Both the position numbers and the translations under genes were made by a program. Below, piece by piece: positions 1-12,434 of a stretch of DNA of 64,000 nucleotides. The stretch spans positions 124,001 to 188,000 of the forward strand of contig JANTUC010000014.1 in assembly GCA_026873275.1 (NCBI GenBank), given 5' to 3'. Positions within the stretch are counted from its first letter, which is position 1. Every line of letters starts with the position of its first letter. This DNA comes from Pseudopithomyces maydicus (taxonomy: Eukaryota; Ascomycota; Dothideomycetes; Pleosporales; Didymosphaeriaceae). Under the pieces are notes generated by a model. The model did no database searches. It saw only the letters and a program-made list of their open reading frames with translations, and had not been told where the DNA came from.

Positions 1-3000
1 GTTGCGCTAGTATGGATTTTCAACAGCTCTCCCTTTGGGTTGATCATGTTCCTAGCTTATGCTGGAGCGTATAGTGGTATTCTGCTTTATCAGTACAACA
101 AAATCTTCTCAGGGCCACATGCCTTGATGCCGCTTCTGTCTGCTGTCATCCTCGGGTTCGTTGTCGGTAGTATTCTTAGGAAGGTGAACCCAGGATATAG
201 GTACAATAATGTCATTTCGCTAGCCATAGCGACCTGGACTGCGGCTTTGCTGTCTTTCTTCACTGCGAAGCTCGGCTTGCCAGAGGCTTTCGACATACGA
301 ATGTGGATAACCGAGAAGATGCAAGGGTTTAGGCGCCAGCCCAAACTTCCTAACGATTCATCCGACTCTGTACATATCCGTGGGCTGCCTTCTCAATATC
401 GGATTCACTGGTCGAGTGCGGAGAAGTTTCATGCATATAATGGAACTGGGACAGATGCCGAATGGAGCCAGACTGAGCTTCAGGCATTCACCGATAAGCT
501 ACGCGCAGCTCCGAAGGAAGATCGGTTCCGAGTTCTGCCATACGGCCATCCTGGAGACCAAGTAACTGCTATTCTACTATCGTGCACACACGATTCTCTC
601 TCAAGGCTGGCGTTGCAAGCATACCCCACACTACCGTTCTTGGTGCAAAGGGTTGTATTAGCGTGGCAAAATGGCCTCATCAAAGTCTTCATTGTCCCTA
701 TGCAATCCGTTGCAGATGAGAGTATCGACCTTCGAGCTATTTCGCATTACTCGGATGGACGCCTTACTTTATTTGTCGCCTCTGATACGAAAGGTAGCAC
801 GTCCGGAGAATTGAACATCAGCAGCAACTCGAAGGTCATCGCTGAAACGCTGTTACACGCGTGCTCAGAGACCATGTTCGGGATGCCTCACCACCAAGCC
901 GAGATAACGGAGTCTATGCTTGTTTGCCGCCCAACCAGCAATGATCCATATGCGGTTTCGGAATGCAGCAAGCGCTCAATGCCATCTAAAACGACCGGTG
1001 CCGAAGCACTCGCGTTCGAGAACCTCTGTCGCAAAGACTTGCTGCGTAACCTTTGTCTTGGCTATAACCCGGACTCGCAGTGGGACGCTCTGCCTCTCGA
1101 GATACGAAAAATGTTCCTCAGGCGTTGTCTCGGTGCACGTGGCCCGTACACTAATACCGAAATGTCATGGATACTCTCCAACGTGGCAGCTGAAGATGCC
1201 TGTACGATCCTATCCCGACTAGCAAGGTACGACCTTGGGGCATACCTTTCGGTACACAAGTACAACTACTTCAAAAATCGTGGCGACCAAGCGCTAAGCG
1301 AGAAAGAGTATCGGCAGATTACTGCTGATATTCAGGAAGCTCATCATCCCATCCTTAACCGTTCCACAAAGATGTTGTTCAGCGATTATCTGAAACGTCT
1401 CAAGGCACCCTTTGCGTATCTATATTACACTTTCGGCCAGTGGACAAAGTTCTTCATGCTCGCATGCATGGCTGATCCGGAATACCAACGAGAGCTGAAC
1501 TGCGCGTTGGGTCGAACGCCACGTTTTCTTGCTCAACCTGCTACCTTTTTGCTCACGGGACTATGGATCTACAGTCGAGCTGCAATGTCAATAGCTCTGC
1601 CGTTCTTTCTTTACCACAACCGGAAGGACATTTCAGCCCTTGCCAGTACAGTGAAAGGAAGCCTTATCTCCCAGAAGAAGGATCGTCTTGTAATTCGCAG
1701 TTACGGTGAAACAGAGACAGCCTTCTTCCATCCGTTAACTGACAATGGCTTCAAGCTTGTCTTCTACCAAGGTGTTTTGAAACAGGAGCCAACTTGGGGT
1801 CATACACGTGTCTCGGAGTATAGCAGGAACATGCGTATTACTAACCGCAAAGAATACAAGAATGGAAACGTCACAAACGAATTCGTGTATGACTATCCCA
1901 CAAGGCCCATCTCTCGCTTTGGCAGAATCACAAAGTTCCAAAACAGTAGGCTCCCAATGGGCCGAACTTGCCTTCAAGGTTCGGAAGAAGGTGCCAAGGT
2001 CCAATACAACACAAAAGGTCATATCGAGTCCGGTAGCTATATGCAACACGACAACTTGGTCCGTTTCAAGTATCACTATCGCAAGAACGCCAAATATGAT
2101 GACGAATTACTGAGAGCCGAGTTTGTGCTCCCCCATATGTCGGTCAATGTCAGTTGGTGCGCTCCGCCAGTGCGCCATGCAGAAAAAATGGAGCGTTGGA
2201 TACCAACTCCCCGTGTGCACGAAGCAACGTTCGTGCAGGGGCCCGATGTGTACGAATGCTCTTGGCTATACGACCACAAGTTTCACCCGGTCATCTCGAC
2301 CAAGCTCAATGGCGAAACTGTCGATACACCAGACATGATACGACACGATTGGCTAGGCGTGTTGAAAAAGCCTTCGCGTTGCAATTTCATGGACGAGAAC
2401 CCACTACTCGACTTTACCGCGCCCACATCAAGCTTTATGAGCCGCTTCTTCCGCACCAATATTAAACGTCAGGAGATCTCAACATCGCGAGCCCGCTCGC
2501 AGCTTTGGAAAGCGTGGAAAAAGCGCCTTGATATTGACGGCGTTGTTGTTCGCTTTGTCGACGAGGAGCTAATCCGCAAAGAGGCGCTCTTGCGACCATA
2601 CTGGCGCAGGCGCGACCGAGGAAGCCTTCTCAAGGCTGAGGACTATCTTGCCCTGCATGCCGACGCGATTATGGCCAGCGCGGACCTCACAAGTGACATC
2701 AGCGCATGGACACCGCTTGCGATTCGCATGAGTGACCTTTTCAGTTTCGGGCAAGGTGGTGATGCTGTGATATTCACGCGTACGAAAACGCTTCAGCGAG
2801 ATACAGAAAATAACCTCCACGTCATCGCTGTCGATACAGGTACATGGCCAAACGAGGGTGGCGGTGTATCTGCTTGTCGTCGAGATCTGATCAACAATCT
2901 CCGCACCATCAAGTGGCACATGGTCGTTGAATCAGCAAACGACTTTGGCCTTCCCAAGCACCAGACGGAAGAAAACGTAGAGTCTCTGAAGATCATCCCA

Positions 3001-5479
3001 CTGTGGGGCTTAGATTTCCTTCATCCGTCCCATGGAATGTTCACCAACAAGCTGGACAGCGAGGTCGATCACCTGGTCAAAGACGCAACGATTCATGACA
3101 TAAAGGTCAACTTTATACCAACTTTGACTGCGCTTGTACGAGGTGCTCGCTCTGTCAATATGACAGAGGCGGATGTCAAGCAGTCTACGAGAGCTTTGGT
3201 CAATCTCAACACGTATTTCCAGGACTCACGTCACTGGAAAGAGGTTTGGACGAGTGATATCGTAAAGGATACCTGGAGGAAACTGTGGCTCACGGAAGAC
3301 ATGCCGAATGCGCAGCCACCGTCTGAGTGGTTTCGCACTGAGCTGCCCACACTGGGGCATCTCGACACTGCTTTGGAGCTATGGTTTAGATGTGAGAATT
3401 ACTCTGAACAATACGGATACATCATGCTGACGCTATTAGATCTTTTCATCTTCTCTATCCCCATTCCTGAGAAGATACCGAGCGTCTTCCAGGCTTCTCA
3501 CCACAGTGTATCGGCATCGTACGGTATTGTATGCAAGCTGAAGCGCAACTGCACCCTCCAGATCTGGGACCACGCTATCTCGTGGCGCGAGACGAATCTC
3601 TATCTTTCCTCCGCTATGTGCACTCTGCCGCCTTTTATTCGTAACTCGCTGCTTGGTTTGATGAAATTGACATCATGTCTGATTCTGCACCACGCCGATC
3701 AGATCCTTCCATGTGCAGGTGAGTTTTGAATCATATGCACCACGAAATCCTGATGCTAACAAGATTCAGACTTCTTCAATCCGGGTTGGGAGGTGGAGAT
3801 CGGGTCCTCTAAAGGCCAGCTCACGCATCGGAACATTTTCCGTCGCAAGGTCGACCCTATCGTCAACGGTATACCCGACATGACAAAGTTCGCTCCTGTC
3901 ACGGAGATCAAGACAAAATCCCCTACGGTGACCATGCTTTCGCATGTCTGGTTCGCCAAGGACATCAAGAATGCGCTACTTGCGGCTGACATCATATCGA
4001 ATGAGTGGGGCTTCAAAGACTACAAGCTCGACATTTATGGCGCACTCAATAAGTCGCCTGTTTATTCTTCCGAGTGCCAGGAAATTTTGGCGTGCAAAGG
4101 CCTGGGTGAGAGCGTAACCCTTCGAGGTACTGCAGATCCTGCCATGGTTCTGGCCAATACTTGGCTGTTCCTCAACTCGTCCGTGTCCGAAGGTCTACCT
4201 TTAGCGCTTGGTGAAGCCGCATTGACTGGTGCACCTGTCGTCTGTACTGATGTGGGTGCCTCATTGCGTGTGCTTACGGATCCCGATGATGGAAAAAGGT
4301 ACAGTGAAGTCGTCGCCCCTAACGATGCTTACGGTCTGGCTCGCGCCCAAATCAATCTCCTTGCTATGCTCGATGAATGGGCACAATACGCGGAGGACGA
4401 TCCAGACAAACCCGCACCCGTCCTTCCTCATCGTCCTACTCCCCAGGATGTCGAAATCATCACCCGCCGCATGTACGAGAAAACCGACCAGCGCCGCAAG
4501 CTCGGCATGATGGCCCGCACCATCGTCCAAAAGTCCTTCGGTGGCGAACGCTACCTCCGCGAGCACGAGCAAATGCTCTGGGTCGGCAAAGCCTGCTACG
4601 AAATGCTCGACCTCAGCCACGAAAAGCGCGCCGCGCCCCCGCCCAAACACCCAGGCCGCATGCTCTCGCTCAAGCGCAAAACCAGCCCTCGCAACTACGC
4701 CTCCCCCGACACAGCCTCCTCCCACATCATCGACCCCCAGCTCGAAAAAATGCAGCACCCCCGCCCCCGCTCGCCCGCCAGTTCTCAGCCGCAACCTCCT
4801 TCTCCTCAATCTACATCGACGACCCCTCAGGCGCGGGCGCGGGCCCTCGCGCGAAAGCACGCTCTACCGCTACCGCGAGGACTGGGGCGCTGCTACCCCC
4901 GACTCATCCATCAAATCAGACTCCTCCCAGCACGAGCACTACTACCCCAGCGTCCCCCGCCCACCTCGCGCTTTCGCCCGCGGTACGCCCAACTCCAACT
5001 CCTCGGTCACCATCCCGGCGGCCGGGGGTAAGCGCCCCGTGCAGTATGGCTACGGCTACGGCCACGCCGGCGGCTTCAAGCACGTCCCTGCGCAGGTGCA
5101 GGTCCCGGTGCCGCGGATGGATCCGCGACGCAGCGCCCTCATGCGGCAGAGTATGGTGGGCGGGAGTGCGAGGAGTAGTGTGAGGACGAGGAGTCACTTG
5201 AATGAGGTGGAGTTTGCGGAGGGGGTGGTGTTCCGCCGGGGGAGGGGTACGGAAATGTGGTGGAGGTGGTCGGGGGAGAATTTGAATTTGAATGGGGGTG
5301 AGGTTGGGAGGTTCGGATCAGGTACTTACTGGAGGGAAGGGAGGGGAGAGGAAGGTAAATGGATGGATGAATATGATTTCCGGCGTTTATGGGGGAAAAT
5401 GGTTTATCGTTTGGGTTTTGAATTGGGATGGCATTGTTTGCATTTTGGAATGGGATTGGATTGGGTTGGGTTGGGTTGA
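1..5479 (+). CDS. Giant membrane-associated glycosyltransferase (DUF3492 + GT4, PelF-like), 5' partial
   Basis: The reading frame is open from base 1, so the true start lies upstream. Exon 1 runs to 3718; a 51-nt intron (3719-3769, GTGAGT, branch GCTAAC, ACAG-type end) follows; exon 2 continues to about 5479. Visible order: hydrophobic N-terminal segments, a long central region with more membrane stretches (around 1400-1640), the DUF3492 signature 'TGTWPNEGGGVSACR' near 2835-2880, then a GT-B retaining glycosyltransferase with the GT4 EX7E motif 'EGLPLALGE' near 4189-4215. Family knowledge: such proteins use nucleotide sugars to build polysaccharide at a membrane; the sugar here is unknown. 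The C-terminal tail is low-complexity, basic and Gly/Tyr/Arg-rich. Two frame breaks interrupt it, at C runs 4758-4768 and near 4841-4846. Each looks like one missing base, because the reading runs sensibly through three successive frames. The exact C-terminus is uncertain. Confidence 0.85.
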
Positions 5480-6551
5480 ACTTTTGGGTTTCCATTTACG
5501 TGGCACGCTCGCTTGCATGTGGTAATTGCATCGGTGGATGGGTGGAATTTGGCTTGGTAATTGCATTGATCTGTTGTGAGGGTTTTGAATCTAGTCTAGC
5601 GTTGAGTTTGTATTGCGTTTTGACTGAGCGTGGGAATAGAACTAAGTTGTATTGTTACTTCGTTGCAAAGCTGTGAGGTGATATTTACTAGCCCTGCTTT
5701 ACATACAAGATTTTATGCACCAGACGATGTGATAAAACTCCATGCAATCGGCTATTGACAAGTTTATGTGTTACACGTGTGATCGTGGAGTTTCTGCGCT
5801 ATCGCCAAATTTGTATACACATATATATATGTATATATTTCTAAAAAAAAAAGAAAAGAAAAGAAAAAGAAGGAGCAGCGTAGTTAACCAACCCAAACAA
5901 ACAGAAAAAAAAATATCGCCGTCTCTCCTCACTGTCTCAAAGTTCGCGTACATCTTTCCCGCATTCTACCTATCCCGCACGCCTCCCCTCCGCTACCACC
6001 ACACCCGCGCAAACAACCCGGTGGCGCAATGTTTTTAATCCCCCAAGCCACCCCAACCCGCCATCAGCAAGACTTGCCTCACTACCCCCAGTGCCGAAGC
6101 CCTTCGTATGCAATATATCACGCACGTTTAGCCTCACCGAGTTGCCACCGGTCATGCGCCGCGCGGCTATATTAAGTGGAGTGAGGCTGGACATGGTCTG
6201 TATGTATGTATGTATTTACCCAAAATACCCTGTCGGGTACTGTGGGTGTGAGGGGCGGTGCTAATTTAGAAAGTTGATTACGTGGAAAGTGTTATATTTA
6301 TATGTGTGTGAGTGTGTGTGTATGTGTATGTACGTTAAATATGTATGTATATACGTTGGGGTAGTAAGTAAGCGAGATGTGGGGAGATGTGGCGCCCTGG
6401 GCTGGGGTGCCAGATATATGTGTGTATATCCTGGCGAGCCTGTACGTACATACACGAGGGTCTGGGTATATATTTACGGTTTTTTTTGTGGCTTTTTTCC
6501 TATCTGTGTACGGGTTTGAAGGCGAGAATATCGCCGCGTGTTCGGATAAGC
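5480..6551. other. Intergenic region with T-rich and A/G-rich low complexity
   Basis: No credible coding frame. Contains T/G-rich sequence after the glycosyltransferase, an A-run/AAAAG tract at about 5845-5870 and TGTGTA/TACGTA-type simple repeats at about 6195-6475. It probably holds the 3' end of the upstream gene and the promoter of the LPMO gene. Confidence 0.6.
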
Positions 6552-7641
6552 ATGATGTGGTTGGAGGCTTCTCTGGCAACGAGCTTGCTGTTGGTACGCG
6601 GTGTCTCGGCGCATGGAGGGTGCTTGAATTATACCGTGGGCGAGACGTGGTATGCTGGGTGGGTACAATTTTCCAATCCATCGATACACATCCACTATTC
6701 GTTGCCGTGCTGTCGAAATGACCGGCTCAGGTCCTCCCTCGCCGTGGACATCTCCAACAGTGGAAATTAAAAAAAAAATGAACGAAAAGTCGAGGAAGGA
6801 TAGAAATCAAAATATTAACTCCCCACCCCAGCTACGCCCCCTTCGACGACCAACCCCCCCAAGACGCCTCCCCCTCCATCGTCCAACGCAAATGGACAAC
6901 CACAGACCCCATCCTCGACCCAGCCTCCCCTTCCTCCCCTGCAACACCCCAGGCACCCCACCCCACGCCGCCATCCCCATCCTCCCCGGCCAGTCCATCT
7001 CCGCCGTCTACATGTACTGGGTGCACACCGTCGGCCCAATGATAACGTGGCTCGCGCACTGCCCGCGCGACGACTGCTCTGCCTTCGACCCCTCGTCCTC
7101 GTCCTCGTCCTCCCCCGCATGGTTCAAGATCGCAGAGCGCGGCCTGCAAAGCGGGACCATCGAGACAGGCGAGTGGTTCCAGAAGACGTTCTCGCGGTGG
7201 GACGGGGCGCCGAGCTTGTGGACGGAGACGGTGCCGAGGGGGTTGAGGAGGGGCAGCTATCTGATCAGGCATGAGATTGTGAGTTTGCACGTTGCGAATC
7301 GGCCGCAGTTTTATGCAGAGTGTGCGCATTTGGAGGTTGGGGGGTGGGGGAGCGGGAGCCGGGGGAGGAGTATTTGGTCAGGATTCCCGGGGTGTGGAGT
7401 ATGGATCGTGAGTCCTTTTTTTCTTTTTTTTATTAGAGAGAGGAGAGGGGGAGAGGTGCTAGGTTGTGTAAAAGGGAGGTGGGCTAACGAGTCGGGTTCA
7501 GAGCCGGAGATCAATATCGATATTTATGCGCCGGGAGTGTCTAACAGGACGGTAAGGTTGTATTTGTATGGAGATGGATATTGTGCTGACTTTGAAAAGA
7601 CATATAAGATTCCGGGGCCGCCTGTTTGGACGGGGGAGTAG
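6552..7641 (+). CDS. AA9 lytic polysaccharide monooxygenase (GH61), secreted
   Basis: Copper-dependent oxidative cleavage of cellulose or other beta-glucans outside the cell is the known AA9 role. A signal peptide of about 20 residues ends 'VSA' and is followed directly by 'HGGC', giving the N-terminal histidine of the copper brace. The second histidine is in 'WVHTVGP', and the C-terminal motif 'PQFYAECAHLEV' carries the conserved Gln and axial Tyr. Exons: 6552-6658, 6832-7407, 7502-7551, 7600-7641; introns of 173, 94 and 48 nt (GTGGGT, GTGAGT, GTAAGG donors). Two frame breaks lie in C/G runs, about 6927-6939 and 7339-7350; with one base restored at each the gene gives 258 residues. A poly-Ser loop sits in mid-protein. 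No CBM1 module or GPI signal is seen after the catalytic domain. The family call is firm; substrate is not predictable here. Confidence 0.88.
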
Positions 7642-8197
7642 GGATGATACGGTGTGGAAGAGGAGGATAAAGAGAAAGGGAAAGAGAGAAATGAACCGAG
7701 GGCGTGAGTTTACAGCTTATTTGAATTGCCATCCAATTAGTAGGACTACGCCTTGATTGAATGTCTGACCATCGTGGTTTGCAGGGTTTCTGAACTGATC
7801 TTGGTGTCTCATGTATCACATCTGCCACTTCTGAGTGTATAATAATTTGAATAGGCAAAAGGATTTGCTAAGAGACGTATATAGCCTATGTTTTTTATTC
7901 TAATGGGCTACCCCAGCAAGGACTTTAACACATCTACATTACCCTTAGCGACCAGTCTCCTTTTACTTTCCTTTTTCTTTTCACGTATTTTGTGTTTGAT
8001 AAAAGTCCTAGCAGAGTGGCTGATAAGGTAAAAACAGTTATTTAGAATAAAGGCTGTCTCCCCTCTTGTAGTAAGTGATAAAATGCTCTATTATCTTTTT
8101 GTAGGATATATTAAGCCTTGTAGGTGCAATATCTCCACTTCACTTGATACTAGTCCTAGTTCACCTCTGTTGTGACTATCATCCACAGACGTCACGA

Positions 8198-8234
8198 TGT
8201 ACATACATACATACATGTGTATATATATATATGC

Positions 8235-8266
<32 letters not shown>

Positions 8267-8272
8267 ATATAC
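8198..8272. repeat. Compound microsatellite (TACA)n-(TA)n-(TGTGTA)n
   Basis: Consecutive CATA, TA and GTGTAT units are directly visible. Confidence 0.85.
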
Positions 8273-8646
8273 TCAAAAATACGTATAACTTACCTAATTT
8301 GCGTTAGGCAAATTATGTGCATAGAAAGATCACAGAATATATTTGAATACATGTATATATACTAGACTTAAAATTAAAATTTTTAAAAAAAGTAGCAGCA
8401 CAGTGTCTGACTGACTACTCAGCTGCTACTTGTTAAAAAAAATGATATCTTTCTCCACTTCTATGCGTACGTTGGATTAAAGTAACGTTTCATACCAGGT
8501 AAGTCGGTAAGAAGGGAAAAGGGAGGAAGAAGGAAGGAAGGAAGGAAGAAGGATGAAAGAAAAAGAAGTCTATTATAAACAGCACAACCACTCCTAACGA
8601 AGAGTCTCGCTCTGCAAAGGTCGTCGTTATTATGTAAATATATATA

Positions 8647-8680
8647 GTCGTATGGTCGTATGGTCGTATGGTCATATGCA
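8647..8680. repeat. Octamer tandem repeat (GTCGTATG)n
   Basis: Three perfect GTCGTATG units followed by a diverged fourth (GTCATATG). Confidence 0.8.
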
Positions 8681-9101
8681 CGCGTGCTTGTTTGTGAATT
8701 TCTTGGTTTGTATGCATGTCCTCCGTTTACATACTTCCACCATTACTCACTCCACTCGGTTCATTCCTTCATGGCTTCATACCCCATTACTTCGCCTTAC
8801 CTCCCTGGTGTATTGTATTCACTATTACCCTCCTTCATTACCCTCCTTCTCCCATCCCCATTCCATTCCATTCCATCCCCCTTCCCTTTCCCCCTCCCAT
8901 GTCCTCCCCCCTCGGCTCTCCCTCCCCACCCATCCATCTCCCATCAATTCGGACTCGCCCTCCCCACCCCCAACTCCGCAACCCCACTCGGAAACGTCGG
9001 CGTCGCAGTCGGCGTCCTCGAGCTCGGCAGCTCCACCAACTCGCCCACGACGGAATGAATGCCCGCCGCCGACGTGGCGCCCGGTCTGCCTCCTCCTACT
9101 C

Positions 9102-11077
9102 CTACACCCCCACACCACCTTGCATGCCGCCGTTCACGCCTGCTAAACCCCCGGGTAGGCTGCTTGCTAGACCTCCTGCTAAACCCGTGGCTAGACCTCC
9201 GGACAAGTGTCCCGTCGCCGGTGGTCCACCCCCCGACGTGGAAACGGTGTGCGAAAGCTGCGAGATGTGCGAGATGTGCGACAGGGGAGAGGACGTCGTA
9301 CCTGGATGAGGCGGCGGGGACGGCGGGAGGGACGGCGGCGTGACGGGCGTAGGAGTCCAGCCCTCCGCGGCGCCGCGTTGCAGGCCAGCCGCGAGGGAAG
9401 ACGAATTCGCGGGGAGGGGACTGATGCTGCGCGTGGGCAGCGTCGCCATGCCACCCGGAAGACTCGCACCCGCACTCTCTTGGAATCCACCTGCGCGCCC
9501 CTCCCCGAGCGGAGTGTACGCCCTCACCGCGGGGTGAACCTGCGTTGCGTCCACCGACGAACCCCTAGGCATCGCGATGGGATCCTGCGCCGCGCTCGCG
9601 TTGCGCCCCATGCCCATGCCCATGCTGCTCGCGATGGGCAGTCTGGATGCGACCGCGGCCGCGAGCCCCATGCGCCGCCCGCCCCTACTCCTCGTGCTCC
9701 CACTCCCTATTCCAACGCCACTTCCCATCCTCATGGTTCCACCCAATCCACCCATCCCCGCCCCGGCAGATGTCCCAGGCCGACTCGTCCCAGGCCGACC
9801 CGTGCCCCCGCCCACGCCCACGCTGTCGGGACTAAACGGGATCCTGCCCTCGCCAAACGCAAGTCCAGAGTCCAGCTCCGCCTTCCCGGGTATCAGGCTC
9901 AGCGGCGCCGTCGCGTTTCGATCGCGCCCTGCGCCTGCGGCCTCGCTCCCGCCGTCGAGCAGAACGTGGGCCTGTTTTTCGGCGGGGGAGAAGGCGTGGC
10001 CTGTGTAGGGCGGGGCGGCGGTATCGGTGGGGCTGGAGATGGAAGGGGGTGGGAGTTGTGGTGGGAGTGGGAGTGGGAGTGGGAGGTGGCGGTGTAGTCG
10101 TAGGGGTGTGTTTTCATGTGGCGGCGTTTGCGCAGGAGCCAGAAGATGATGGCGAGTAAGGTGAGGGCGAGGGGGATGCCGACCGCGAGGCCGATTATGA
10201 GGCCAAGGTTGGAGGTTTTGGGAGGGGGTGGGGGCGGGGAGTTAGCTTGGGTGGATGTCGCGGTGGGAGTTGGAGATGAAGTTGCAGTCGAAGTCGGACT
10301 GGAGGCTTCGAGGGAGGCCGAGGTGCGGGATGTCGATCCAGTGACTGAAGCGGCGGTGACGGGTCTCCCGCTTGATGGCGAGCCCGAGGCGGATGAACGA
10401 GACGCAGAGCGTGAAGCTGAGGTCGGGGTCGCAGAAGTTGCATCGTCGTTGCCGGATAGTGCCTTCCCCGTGATGGTGGCCAGGTTCGGGGCGCTGGAGC
10501 CCGTCTTGCCGCCTGCGGTGCCGTACGCGACGGGGTTCTGGAGCTGGAAGAAGGGACGCGGATCGGGGATCCCGTTGCAGCAGTCGACCGTGTTGCGGTC
10601 CCCGTCGCAGCACCAGTTGTTGTTGTGGGAGGCACATTGGGTGATGGCTTCGGCGCCGGCGGCACTCATGTCTGTGAGATGTCAGTTACGCACATACGTA
10701 GGAAATCACTTGCCACTTGTCTGCAACCAGATGACACGTACCGTATGTGCACAAGTTGGACGGGCAGCCGGACGACTTCCAGTCCTTATCGGTGCAGCTG
10801 TAGCGGCCATATATCTTATCCGGCTCATAGTAGCAGAGACCGTTATCCATGCAGGTCCATTTGTCAGGGCAACAGGCCGAGCCCGGAGCAGACGAGCAGG
10901 GCTTCTCTGTGTCCGGAGCTGGGTTGCCGTTGGGGTAGTCTGGGGATACATGTCAGTGGTGCTGGGTGCGAGCAGTGGGTACGAATCTGAGTCAAACTTA
11001 CAGCATTTCTGGGCCACAGCTACGTGCAAGACGACCAGGGCGGCAGCCGCAACCCGCAGATATTTGAAGATTGCCAT
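9102..11077 (-). CDS. Type I single-pass membrane protein with Cys-rich ectodomain (Mid2/WSC-sensor-like architecture)
   Basis: Exons (minus): 11077-11002, 10939-10742, 10671-9102; introns of 62 and 70 nt with GTAAGT and GTACGT donors. Order: signal peptide (MAIFKYLR... ending near 'AVAQ'); Cys-rich ectodomain with CC pairs ('SACCPDKWTC', 'NNNWCCDGD', 'VDCCNG'); a long Ser/Thr-rich stalk; one membrane helix ('LGLIIGLAVGIPLALTLLAI'); a basic stop-transfer 'RKRRH'; and a long Pro/Gly/Ser cytoplasmic tail. This is the layout of fungal cell-wall stress sensors, but the ectodomain is not WSC and I cannot name a family. One frame break at about 10008-10020 just after the juxtamembrane Pro run looks like a missing base; restoring it gives 614 residues. 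A surface-sensing role is inference from architecture only. Confidence 0.75.
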
Positions 11078-11253
11078 GGCGATGGCTCCAGGCGCATTGG
11101 GCGTGAACTCTCTGTTTCCCGTGACGATGGGAGTTTTCCTGCAAGCAAGTATATCAGAGCGTAGTGGTAGTCGAAGACAACGGTGCGACCAGGCTGGCGC
11201 GCAAGTTGGAAAGAGCACCGGTGCCTAGGCCGCCGGTATGTATGAAGTATGTA

Positions 11254-11282
11254 TGTAAGTAAGTAAGTAAGTAAGTAAGTGA
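11254..11282. repeat. (AAGT)n microsatellite
   Basis: About six AAGT units in a row, followed by GCTT/GGCT runs at 11305-11330. Confidence 0.85.
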
Positions 11283-12399
11283 AGAGAAAGAAGAGGGCGG
11301 ACGGGTTGCTTGCTTGCTTGCCTGGCTGGCTGTCTGCGTTGCCTTGAGGGTGCCACCACAATACATAGGCAGAGCGAGCGAGGGTCCCCCAAAGCAAAGC
11401 ATGGACCTGCATCCGTTTGCTGTCTGTCCCACTCGTCGCACTCCCCGCCACCATTCACCCTTAGCGATGCCACTCACCGCCGCCGCTGCACCTCCACCGC
11501 GAGCACACGACCGCCGCGCCGCACACCACCCCTGTCGCTATGAGATCACCCCCGGAGCCACTACGCATGTATGTATGGATGTACGTAGGTACATACCCCT
11601 GCCACACACGGTGGAGCTCCTGGACCGGAATTCAGGAACGGGCGAGGGGCGTCAGCCTCATTGCTTGGATATACGTAGACGGAGCAGGGCACGTGTAGGG
11701 GCGTCTGCCCTGGCGGTGGGTTCCAAATATATCATGCGGGTGGTTTTATGAGTACATACATGTACATGTACCTCTGCGATGCCGCGACCGAAACACGGAC
11801 CTCGGATTGTGCGCTTGCAAAGGCGGACACAGACAGAGACACAGGGACAAGGACAGACAGCGACAGATGGACAGACGGCCAGCCGCATGCCGACGTGCAT
11901 GCGTGTTCGTGCGTGCATCGGCGTGGGATGCACCGTACCGTACCTGCTCCTGCCTATGTCTCGCACGTCCCTCCACCCACACCCCAGCCACCTACCAGCA
12001 CTCCACCCACCCACTCCTCAGCCTTGCGTCGCGTCACCTTGCCTCTGCTACCCTTCCCAAACCCCTCCAGCAAATAACACGCTCTCAGCGCTCCGGAGCG
12101 CCAATCCATATATCCACCCATCCCTCCACTCATCCATCCCTCAGTCGTCGCACCTACCTCTCTCTCTCCCCGCGCAGCCCAACTCGCCAGACGACCTAGA
12201 CTACCACCTACCCAACCAACCAACCAACCACTCACTCCCCACCCAATCGAACGAGCCTCCGCACCACATCCGTACCTCCCGTACTACATCCCCACACACA
12301 CATCCAATGGCCAGCCCAGGGCCGAGCAGCGCGCCTGGTGACTACAACTAAATACCAGCCTCCCTCGTGACACGTCCATCTCCAGGGCTATTCTTCATG

Positions 12400-12434
12400 A
12401 GGTAGGTAGGTAGGTAGGTAGGTAGGCAGGTAGT
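12400..12434. repeat. (GGTA)n microsatellite
   Basis: About seven GGTA units ending in a GGCA/GGTA variant; GGTAGACAT-type repeats continue to 12470. Confidence 0.85.

Larger units (their letters stand above)
7642..9101. other. Intergenic region with AT-rich stretch and simple repeats
   Basis: No supported gene. 7840-8110 is AT-rich. 8198-8272 is a (TACA)n/(TA)n/(TGTGTA)n microsatellite, 8391-8430 a short inverted repeat, 8647-8680 a (GTCGTATG)n array. Long open frames at 8650-9310 on the plus strand are C-rich shadows of the antisense gene end. Confidence 0.6.

Noticed and set aside
4261..4860. Minus-strand Gly/Arg-rich frame of 199 codons
   Set aside because: Antisense to the GT4 domain and its tail.
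8716..9309. Pro/Ser-rich plus-strand frames
   Set aside because: Translation of CT-rich simple sequence; no start context or conserved motif.
9207..10097. Arg-rich plus-strand frame of 296 codons
   Set aside because: Antisense to the Pro/Gly tail of the same membrane protein; Arg-rich shadows are typical of GC-rich sequence.
10116..11228. Plus-strand frame of 370 codons
   Set aside because: Shadow of the minus-strand Mid2-like gene; composition is the mirror of its Ser/Thr stalk.
11254..12434. Regular repeats considered as a CRISPR-like array
   Set aside because: Units are 4-bp microsatellites with no unique spacers, and the genome is eukaryotic.
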